Shown in pieces: positions 55,201 through 64,000 of a DNA stretch of 64,000 bases; the first letter of the stretch is position 1; every line of letters begins with the position of its first letter. The stretch lies in assembly GCA_021464415.1 (NCBI GenBank), contig CM038464.1, positions 50,388,783 through 50,452,782 on the forward strand. Reading direction: 5' to 3'. A model generated the notes under the pieces. That model saw nothing but the letters and a program-made list of their open reading frames with translations. It was not told the DNA's origin and searched no databases. The position numbers and the translations under genes were made by a program. The DNA is from Lonicera japonica (lineage: Eukaryota; Streptophyta; Magnoliopsida; Dipsacales; Caprifoliaceae).

Positions 55201-58200
55201 CCGCTGTTCTGCAACATATCTTGATTTGTACTCTTTTTTGTTATTTAATAAAATTGCCTTTTTCCCCGTCAAACAAAAAAGAAAAAAAGAAACACCTTAA
55301 ACTTCATCATATTGTTCAAATCAGTTACAGTGATCTTGACTCCTGTGCTATTGCTATTCTTGTTATAATGCTTCCCACTGGGTCTTGGGGCTTGTGTTTT
55401 AGATGTTTGAATATGATACGAGGTAGTGCACTTGAAAAAGATAGTGAAAAAGGGCTGAGTAAAAGATGTTTTATTTTGAGCTGTCTAATTTAAGTACTTG
55501 TGGTCCACAACCTGAATTTAGGTGCTCTGCAACTTTGCAAGACTGTTATTCCCATCTTTGATTTAAATCAAATTCTGGTCCAAATGCCAAAGTTTGGCAA
55601 ACATGCAAGATTCTGTACGTTCATAAATATCCTTAATTCGATATGCTTTTAGTAAATTGTGGTTAATACAAGGATATTTTTTCATATTTCTTTGAATTAT
55701 TGCAGTTGGGCTGAACATGGAATTTTGCATGAGTCTAGAACAAATGCTGAGAAAGCTGTTATTGTGTTCCCTTACCACATTATGTTGATTAAGCTTATTT
55801 TTCTGTGTGTCAGAGATCTTAAAGCAGGTGTGGGACTTGTCTGATCAAGATAATGATAGCATGCTTTCTTTGAGGGAATTTTGTGTTGCTCTGTATCTTA
55901 TGGAACGGTATAGAGAAGGCCGCCCTCTCCCTTCGGTGCTTCCAAGTGGTATTATGTTGGAGGAGACACAGTTGCCTGCCTCTGGTCAACTTGCTGCCCC
56001 ACCTGGCAACACAGCTTGGGCACCTACTCCGGGTATATATATATCTATACTATATATTAAGTGAGAGGACTTTTCGGTATGCCTGTGAGAATTATGAAAT
56101 TACCCTGCATGCTTTAAAAATAAAAATGGTGCTTATACTAGGATTTGAACCCATGGCCTTTTAAACATGAAGAACATATGTTATCTGCATTTGAGCCATT
56201 ACATCTGCTTCTTGTGCCTTTAAAATATACATAATGTGAGTAATTATTGATGAGTGTGCAACAAGTTATAGTATATACGTGTGTGTATATGTATATTTGC
56301 ATTCTGTTTTCTGTTTCTCTATTTAGTGTTTTTTTTTGTTAGTGTTATCATCTTTCAAATTATTGAATGTAGGGTTGCAACAATCACAAAGAATGCCTGG
56401 CGCACGACCGGTCCATCCAGCTAGTGGAGCAAGGCCACCAAGGCCTGGGCCTGTGCCGATTCCTCTGGAGGATGAGGCTATGCAACCCAGGCAGCAAAAA
56501 CCTAGAGTCCCAGTGCTGGAGAAACATCTTGTGGACCAACTTAGTTCAGAGGAGCAGAATTCACTGAACTCGAAGTTCCAGGAAGCAACAGAGGCAGATA
56601 AAAAGGTAGGTCCTGTGATGCTGGTGTATAATAATCTAGTTTTCTCCATCCTATGAAAAACCTAAGGCATGCATTCAAGTTCTTGCTTGGATAGAGAGGC
56701 TGCAAATGTGGCTGATCCGGTCATGTTGGGATCAACCCAGTCCCAACTTGAGCTCTAAGATGGTCTACCCAAGCTCAACTGGGCTGATGTTCAGGAGATC
56801 CCAACCTGAGATCATCTGTATGTGCTTATTCAAAAGAAAAGAATGTAGAAAGAGAGAGGGAGAAGAGAAACTCTGAAAGCCATAAATCCTTCAATGTGCA
56901 AGGACCAAGTAGCCTCAAGTATTTAAGCAATACAATTATTATCAGTAGAAAGGACCAAGAAAATAATCAGTAACACGCAGAAAAGGAATGAAGGTGTAGA
57001 AGTGCTGGAAGATGACCGAAAAGGTTACTGTGTGCCTATTCTGTTCCTTAATTGAAATATTATGCCTGAATGGGTCTTGATTCTTGCTTCTCAAATATAT
57101 TTTAGTAGTTAGAAAGAGGAAATTTATTTGGAAAGGGCATTCCTTCAAAAGTCAAAGTTTTAGTTTGGGTGGCTTTTAAGAGGAAGCTAAATACTGTGAT
57201 TTGCTTCAAAAAAGCCTTCAATATGTTTATCTCCTCATTGTGTGTTCTTTGTAAATCAGCAGGGGAAGAGATCACCTGTTCCTTCATTGCTCTTTCACTT
57301 CTTTATTTGGCGTATTTTATACCTTTCAGGTGAAGGTGCAGTTCCTGGAGTGATTTTTGAGTTGCGTGGTTCCCCTACACGGCTATGGAGAGTATTTTTA
57401 TGGCACAATGTGGTGTATTTGGCTGCAAAGAAATGCTCGCATTTTTGAAGATAAGGAATCGATAAGGAAATTTGGGATTGATTTATTAATGGCATCTCTT
57501 TTAGAATTTTAGGGTTGGGGGTTGACATTAGAAACTGGGCGGAGATTTGTATAAATATATTCTCTGGCTGTTTTTTGTTTTGAGAAATGTGTATGTAGGG
57601 GACATCTTGTCCTTCTTCTGTACTTTTCTATTTTAATATATTGTTTCTTATCAAAAAAAAAAGTAATCTTATCCTATCTAATTATTAAAGACAGGCACAA
57701 GTGATTTGTTTTAGGCACGATTAATTTCTCTATAAAGTATAAACGTTAATCTGTGCATGAACATGTTTTATTCGCCTTTTTAAGGATAAGAGATATATAA
57801 GGTAGAGTCAGATTGTGTGATTAGGATCTAGGGAGTTTGGTCTCCATGTACTTAATGGAGGAAATGCCACCTTGTCAAAGAAATATTGTTTCATTATCTT
57901 ACTAAGCAATTCATTATCTCACTGTATCTTATTTTTTGCAATACCCTTGTTGGAGTATATTTAAGGTTTGTTGTTATCTTGTGTCACATGCAGATAATAA
58001 ATCCATTTTGTTCTTGGTTTAGAGCTTTTTCATTTTACGCAATTATTTTATTATGGTGGTAGTGGGTATGATTCGCTTCAATGAAATTTGTTTACCTCTA
58101 ACTCTTCTTACCGCATTTCTCTTGTTTTCAATGCAGGTAGATGAACTGGAAAAGGAGATAATGGATTCTAGAGAGAAAATTGAGTTCTATCGCACCAAGA

Positions 58201-61200
58201 TGCAGGAACTTGTGAGTCTGTTTGTTTTGAAGTTTACACACCGTTTTGTAATCGATAGCACCATTTTACTTGTCGGGAAGCTGTCATACAATTTGCTATT
58301 CCTTTGGATGCACTTTATGCATATGACAACTAGATATTTCTAATGTTTCATTTTCATAATTGAGCCAGATGGTACTAGCAGTATTATAGTAGCTTTAGCT
58401 TTAGAAATAGTTTCTCTTGCCATGTTTAACCTATGGCCTATGCCCTTGCATTGTCTTATTATTATTTTTATAAATCCAAAAAGAGGTAAAATGTGGGAGA
58501 AAGGGCAGAGAGAATCTGGCATATTACTAGAAGCATCAATATCTTTAAATTCCAGGCAATATGCGGCTCGTATGCACATCACAGGTTATTAGACCTAGTA
58601 ATCTGCTTCTCACAAAATAAAATAGATTGCAGGTAGTGTTGGTTCCTAGAATATGGCATGGATTTTGGGCATTATAGACCCCTTTTTTCTTCAATCAACT
58701 ACGTGCATATGAGAAAACACCCATATGACACCTTTCGGCTTTACTCTCCTGAATTAGGTCAAAAGACTGACCTCCAAAGATCACCATCAATACCCCTTAA
58801 ACTTGCTTCTGTTTCCATTTCTTTCACTTGTTATGCAACCTACCATTTCCAGTCACACTGTTTGCTATCTTATCATCTTCATTCTCCACCACTTGATACC
58901 AATATTTCATTCTAAAGTGACCCTCAATTCGATGCAGTATTTTGCCTCCACTAATACTGCCTTCCACTTGATCTCCCCCACTCTTTCTGTGCCTATTGAG
59001 CATAAGATCCTGCAGCTTATGATGTCAAACTGAACCAGTTTTTGCCATCTCTCTCTCTCCTGCCCCCCACTTTCAGACTCTGTAGGAACTTAGTGAGTAC
59101 AATTAGTCAATGACCCACCGTGAAACCATCTCCATATACTGCAAATTAGAAGACAAAGAACTTCTAACCACCGACACTACATAAACAATCTTCTCTCTGA
59201 TTAGGCTGCACTGCACCAGCATCATTCTTCTTTTGGGTTTGATGAAAGAATAACCTTGGAGAGTTGTATAACAGAGAAACAGAATGGAGATGGGGAGGTT
59301 TTGTAAGAGAGTAGAATATTAAGTGCCCCTTGTGTACGACAACTATGACTGGATCATATAATGCGACTTTGAAGCTGTAATGGAGATAAAATTGGTGGAT
59401 ACCAGTGTATTTTACCTTATTGACTGAACCAAAGCTAGATTATGGATTGGTTGATCTATTTTTTTTATGCTGTCATGTAGTTACGATTTGGTTGCCTTAA
59501 AATATATCCTGATGATATCATCTACTTAAGAGTCACTCTAAGCTACTTTATCTAGTCTTTTCATAGTGCAAATTTCAATTACATTTTGTGTTACAGGACC
59601 AAAATAATAGTTGCCTGTAGACCTCAATGTGGCTTTGGATAAAATTTTTGGTTGATTTATATCATTATATGCAACCATGGTGTTGTTATATGGAACAGAG
59701 GGTGCTAGAATCCTACTATCCTACCATCCTAGAAGCCTCACTCTCCTTTGATAGCTAAAACAATAAAAAAATCTAGACAACTATGTTTCCATTATAGCAA
59801 TATTTGGTAGCCTGGGTATTTCAGCTCTATACAGCTTTGGTAGATTCACTGATCAGTAAATTGTAGGTTTGTGTGTACCTTTTTTCTTTTGTCTTTCTTT
59901 TTCTTTTCTTGAGATCAATATAATAGAAGTGTGAACTACACTGTTCTCACTTTGTTACTCTTAACGTGTGCTCCATCTGGTGCCAGATTTTGTACAAAAG
60001 CAGATGCGACAATCGTTTAAATGAAATCACTGAAAGGGTTTCTGCGGACAAACGAGAGGTATCTCCTTTGACTATTTCGGATTTCAAGGATATTCTATCA
60101 GATATTTGTTGCATATTGAATAATTGGAACAACTTATATTTCAGGTTGAAATACTGGCAAAGAAATACGAAGAGAAATACAAGCAGTCTGGAGATGTAGC
60201 CTCTAAATTAAGTATTGAGGAGGCCACGTTTCGTGATATTCAGGTATTTCAATTACTTCCTCTGGTTAAATGATCCAATGCAATTGGTTCATGGCGTGGC
60301 TTGTTTAAAATATCCATTTTGCTATCATTGACGGATATAAAGATTTAGCCATACCTACAACACGTTCCATGCATGCGACAAATCTTTGAGACTACTTTTG
60401 ATAATTAAACAGATTAATTTTATCTAGACATGTATACATACACGTTCTAAATATATTCCGTCGGTAATGGGTGCAGTTTCACCCTCAAATGTTGTTACAG
60501 TATTCCTATCAAAATGTACTCACTCGTAGCTTCCATATCATATATTCATACAGTAAAGGGAGGAGTAGAAGCTGTAGTGAGCTCAGACATTGATTTCAAG
60601 ATTTTTTTTCTTACTTTCTCCCCATTTGATATGTCGAATTAGACTTACCCCCTATTTTCATAATCATTAGACTTTGCCCCTGGCACATAGGGGAATCTCA
60701 AAGAATTAAACAAAATTAGGGAGTTAAGTCAAAGAATTGCATTAAAAAAGTTGAGACGTTGCCCCCCACTTTTATGTAAAACACTGAGATGAGATTTCCC
60801 TCAAGTGGGGGGCAAAGTCCAATGATTATGAAAATAGGGGGTTAAGTATAATTTTACATTAAGAATAGGTAAAGTCAAAAAGCCTTTTCAAGTCATTGTA
60901 GTCCTTGAATGCATTTTTTTATGGGTGTTCTTAAATGCACCCACAAAATCAGTCTTCTCACCCTATCAAATCTTTAAGAAATCTTGCACTTCACCCCAAT
61001 GGTGGGGTGAGTTTACTTAAACAATGTAAGGAGATTAAAATTTCGTTGCTAAAAGTAAAAACGTTAAATAATATTAAAATTTTCATTAATATAAGACATA
61101 ATAAATAAAATCTGCATTGTTCTTTATAAATTTTATTAATAATTTTGTCTAAATAGTACCTCCAAGATACAAAATATTAACTATGATAAATATGGTTTTA

Positions 61201-64000
61201 GCAATTATATGATACTTTATATAATCTTTTATTATTCATTGCTCTTAAATGGTTGTTATTCATATTTCAAATTTGTTTACAAAATTTATTTTTATCAAAT
61301 AAATATATGCCTTAATTCACTACTCCAAAACCATTAAAAATCAATTTGTTGTATGTAAATAACTAAATATATATATATATATATATCATACAAATAAAAA
61401 ATGAGTGATGCTGAATATAAAAATTATGTTCGTGAGCAATTGGTTGAACAAAAAAATCTCCTTAAAGAACAATTTAATAGTAAACATTCAAAATAAAAAA
61501 CCAATATAATGATCATTTGCAGCACATAGCAACCAAAATCACACAAGATTAAAGCAATGATTTTGAGAATCTTAAACAAATATAAATAGGCTAATTAAAT
61601 TTGCTATGTTTAAAAGGATATATATATACGAGAACAAAACCCTAGAATCCTAAGGCCATACAAGATCTGAAAAATTAAAATCAAGCACACTACGAAAACA
61701 AGATCAAAAGAATTATCATTTCAAGTCAAAAATAAAAACCAAAAAATCCTATGAGATATAAAAATATGCTTGCAATGGCTCCTTGCTTTGTAATTGGTTG
61801 GCTCTACCCTCTCTTTGTTTTTTAGTTTTGCTTTGTAAGATGACTGTTTCGTAGTTGTGTTCGTGTTTTGTTGTAAAAAAAAATATGATGGAAAAGAAAA
61901 AGACCTCGCGCAAAAAAAAGAGAGTAGCGATGATTTTTTTCCTATGATAGAAATTGGGGTGATGAGAAAGTTTTTTATGCTATTTTTTATAGTTTTGACT
62001 TAGTTTTGAATCTTAGTGGGTTGAGAAGACTGATTTTGTGGGTGTATTTAAGAACACCCTTTTTTATTTATCTTCGACAGAATTTATACAAGTGTGGGTC
62101 CACAACATGCTACCTTATTATAAAAATATATGTATTATGCCATTCTCCTTCAAGTTTTATGCAAGATGATGTAACATTGCACTGACTAATTTTGTAGGAG
62201 AAAAAGATGGAGCTTTATCGGGCAATTGTCAAACTAGAGGAAGATGGTAGCCCTGATGGTATACAGGTATGCTATACTGCTGAACGATTTGGCTATAAGA
62301 TGGATGAAAAATGCTAAGTCCAACTCTCTGGTGTACACAGGTACGTGCTGATCGCATCCAATTGGATCTCGAGGAACAAGTAAAAGCCTTGAATGAGCGT
62401 TGCAAGGTTTATGGATTACGTGGCAAACCAACTACACTGGTTGAGCTCCCCTTTGGTATTTTCTCTTCTATCCTAGCCTTTACTCTTTGGTTTAGTTCAC
62501 TTCATATCCTTGTTAATGGTAATGGGCCGTCCATTCTTCTCTTTTTTTTTTTCTTCTCCTTTTCTTTTAAAGCTATGTTGGCTAGCTAGACTCTGGAGTA
62601 TCTGAAGCCAATCTTCTCAATTTTGTAGGGTTTTGTTGCTCCAATTATAATCCCAGCCCAACCTCCCATTGTTACTCATGTTCCTGTAATTGACATAGTT
62701 ATAGTTGTTTTGAAATATATACTCCCTCTGGCCCAAACAAAGAGTCCATGTTCGTGTTTCATGTGTTTTTAAGGATGCACTAATTTCAACATAATCAATA
62801 TTAAGAAAAAAAAACTTATTTACTATTGTGAAATTTGGTTGATTGATTATGCCCCAAAAAGAAAACTGAACTAATAATTCACAACATCCCAACTAGGAAT
62901 AGTGAACGCTTAATTTGAGAGGGAGGGAGTGTGTGGTTTATGACTTAATTATACAAAGAGTTTTCACATCTTGATTTTGAGGAATGATGTGATTGGGAAA
63001 TTAGAGGCTTCTTTACGTCACTTTGCTTCTCACTGCTTAATACACAAACTTGAAATTTTTATTGTTTTGAAATTTCATAATATGACTGCGTGTCTCTTAT
63101 ACACATGCACATGTTCTAACTTAGCCCCAGCCCCTTTTGTCTCTCTGGTAAACCCTCTGTGTGTGATATCATATCCATGCAAATGGAGAACGCAACCCAT
63201 GAAAAGTGAAAGAACTTGCATTTCAATAATTTGGTAGCTATATTAAGAGATGGCATGTTTTACAACTTGCTTGTATGAAAAGTGTTGATTTAGTTTTTGG
63301 TTTCACTTGGCAATTCAAAGAGAGTTTTACGGTTTCAGTTTTGTTGATGTTTATTCCGTCTCTGTTTTCATTATGTTTTTCTCTTTTTGCAATGAACTTT
63401 TTAGGCTGGCAACCTGGCATCCAAGAAGGAGCAGCTGATCTGGATGAAGATTGGGATAAGTTTGAAGATGAAGGTATCTTATATAGTCACCTGTAATCTG
63501 TAGGATTTAATTCTGCATTTACGGTGAGGGCCCATTTAAATAATGTTCACCTAGTTATTGAAATATCCTCATTATTTTTATTTAAAATTGCAGAACTGTA
63601 ACCTGTGAATTTATTCATGACTTTAGAGGAACAACAGATTTATACGTAATAGATGAAAATCCATTTTACCATTTTCATTTCATGTAGATGAAAATTTTTA
63701 CCCAAACCAAATGGGTCCCAAGAATCATTTTGGTTAAAAACATCAGCTTTACTCTTACTATTATTGTGCTCCTGTTGTGATTTTGTTATTTACTTATACA
63801 TGTAAGGTGTTTTTCTTGCCTCTTGGCACTTTCAGGATTCACATTTGTCAAAGAGTTCACCCTTGATGTGCAAAATGTTATAGCTCCTCCCAAAACTAAG
63901 TCCTCATTGATTAGAGATAAACTTTCTTCAAAGGACGAGGAGTCAACTGCATTTTCATCTTCTAATGCCGATGGTAAGTCAGATAGTCTAATGGCACCTG
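49218..64000 (+). CDS. EH/Pan1: EH-domain protein, TPLATE-complex EH/Pan1 type (partial, 3' end outside window)
   Basis: Eleven coding exons are visible: 49218-49355, 51485-52628, 55814-56032, 56373-56605, 58137-58211, 59987-60058, 60145-60243, 62198-62266, 62341-62455, 63405-63473, 63836-63973, all GT-AG and in frame for 790 residues so far. The protein fits plant EH1/Pan1 and EH2/Pan1, subunits of the TPLATE complex in clathrin-mediated endocytosis. EH domain 1 (residues about 5-95) has FRRADLDQDGRISGAEAVGFF. A long Pro/Ser/Gln linker follows. EH domain 2 (about 391-485) has the calcium-binding loop DTDRDGKITGEQA and QVWDLSDQDND. Residues 545-720 form a coiled coil (VDELEKEIMDSREKIEF). An acidic DEDWDKFEDEGF stretch comes late. 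The paralog is unresolved. Introns are large and transposon-filled. Confidence 0.95.
49394..49700 (+). repeat. Threefold tandem repeat of about 100 bp in EH intron 1
   Basis: The phrase gtcacttccac followed by attttatgtgtatat occurs at about 49428, 49542 and 49636. Each copy is preceded by ttttgaag-like and followed by cagatgcacat or atagatgcatat words. The third unit runs into the solo LTR. Confidence 0.8.
49698..50311 (-). mobile_element. Solo LTR in EH intron 1, 614 bp
   Basis: A perfect 5-bp duplication ggttg flanks it (49693-49697 and 50312-50316). Forward ends are TGTTATGAGA and AGTCCAACA, i.e. TG...CA. Read in reverse it starts tgttggactattag and has a TATA-like tataaatagaagtag near 50110, suggesting minus-strand orientation and copia affinity. 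No internal region remains, so the element has recombined between its LTRs. Confidence 0.85.
50835..51343. mobile_element. Small MULE-like element in EH intron 1, 509 bp
   Basis: A 10-bp duplication tagattcgca flanks it (50825-50834 and 51344-51353). Ends are gtgttctaaaaaccgg and gatttttagaacattg, near-complementary over about 12 bp (tgttctaaaaa). Subterminal cctaggc/gcctagg words recur in both orientations. The interior has a CT-rich stretch with a (cagtct)n run at 51055-51075. There is no transposase. Confidence 0.7.
52190..52345 (+). repeat. Two-copy 78-bp in-frame repeat in the EH linker
   Basis: Copies at 52190-52267 and 52268-52345 each encode 26 residues starting AGGLPVSSAI and containing GPQH and SSP. 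The repeat keeps frame in the Pro/Ser-rich linker between the EH domains, a tolerant region. Confidence 0.85.
54150..55290 (+). mobile_element. LINE (L1-like) 3' remnants in EH intron 2
   Basis: At 54930-55130 the plus strand encodes LAWLIWMERSKRVFED followed by EEIWG, the closing motif of the zf-RVT region at the C-terminus of plant L1 reverse transcriptases. After stops comes a long T-rich tail with gttatttaataaaattgcc and ccccgtcaaacaaaaaa, typical of the LINE 3' end. A similar tail (ttgcctttttccccttcaaaaaggg) near 54530-54555 suggests a second, older copy at 54150-54560. Both are 5'-truncated. Confidence 0.55.
56044..56240 (+). mobile_element. Helitron-like 5' end in EH intron 3
   Basis: The words TCTATACTATATATTAAG at 56044 followed by gagaggacttttcgg and aattaccc fit the start of plant Helitrons. 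The next 130 bp contain a dispersed repeat word (ggatttgaacccatgg). No 3' hairpin/CTRR was located, so it is a fragment or a misleading AT-rich match. Confidence 0.3.
57100..57660 (+). mobile_element. LINE (L1-like) 3' end with poly(A), EH intron 4
   Basis: Broken plus-strand frames encode FIWKGIPSKVKVLVWVAFK and CVLCKSAGE, the W-K--F-W and CxxC motifs of the zf-RVT domain at the end of plant L1 ORF2. Then comes a stop-rich stretch with CGVFGCKEMLAFLK, an untranslated tail ending tattgtttcttatc and an A10 run at about 57653. It is 5'-truncated with stops, so inactive. No target duplication found. Confidence 0.7.
60632..60858. mobile_element. Foldback MITE in EH intron 7, about 227 bp
   Basis: The left arm (tgtcgaattagacttacccc..., 60632-60680) and right arm (ending ggggttaagtataattttaca, to 60858) are reverse complements over roughly 45 bp with few gaps, including cctattttcataatcatt and gactttgcccc. 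The interior carries a second gcccccc/ggggggc inversion. It would fold into one long hairpin. Superfamily unclear. Confidence 0.65.
60923..62059. mobile_element. Second GGGTG-ended element with 8-bp TSD, EH intron 7
   Basis: A perfect 8-bp ttttttat lies at both ends (60915-60922 and 62060-62067). Left end gggtgttcttaaatgcaccc and right end gggtgtatttaagaacaccc pair, and the match continues through acaaaatcagtcttctcaccc, about 43 bp. The 1137-bp AT-rich interior has no transposase. It resembles 24835-26261 in its GGGTG ends, 8-bp duplication, long termini and size. Confidence 0.75.

Overview
This window is AT-rich nuclear DNA from a flowering plant, most likely a eudicot. The support is GT-AG introns, plant-type genes (mitochondrial ribosomal protein L11, an SRPK kinase and an EH-domain endocytosis protein) and dense typical plant transposable elements. 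The species cannot be named from the sequence.

Three conserved genes are readable. MRPL11 lies on the minus strand at 16.8-17.3 kb as one coding exon. An SR-protein kinase lies on the minus strand at 37.7-42.4 kb with four coding exons and 445 codons. A TPLATE-complex EH/Pan1-type gene lies on the plus strand from 49.2 kb past the window end, with eleven coding exons visible. The first two are probably old neighbours, now separated by about 20 kb of transposons.

Most of the rest is mobile DNA. From 0 to 16.7 kb there are LTR pieces (three with palindrome arrays beside a TATA box), a broken inverted-repeat element, an RNase H fragment, a copia fragment and copy A of a 2.3-kb duplication. From 18.3 to 21.4 kb there is a Helitron-like element. 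From 23 to 26.3 kb there are a Tourist MITE and two inverted-repeat elements. From 27.9 to 35.2 kb there is copy B of the duplication, split by a 4718-bp Mutator-like element (MULE). Further Tourist MITEs lie at 12.4, 41.5, 44.0 and 44.3 kb. The EH gene introns hold a solo LTR, a small MULE-like element, LINE tails, a foldback element and a second GGGTG-ended element.

The standout is the MULE at 28021-32738. It has 181-bp terminal inverted repeats with two visible mismatches, a perfect 9-bp target duplication and an empty site preserved in copy A. It carries a MuDR-type transposase on the minus strand and, divergently, a small GRF-zinc-finger/membrane protein gene. Three single-base frameshifts break these reading frames although the termini look young.
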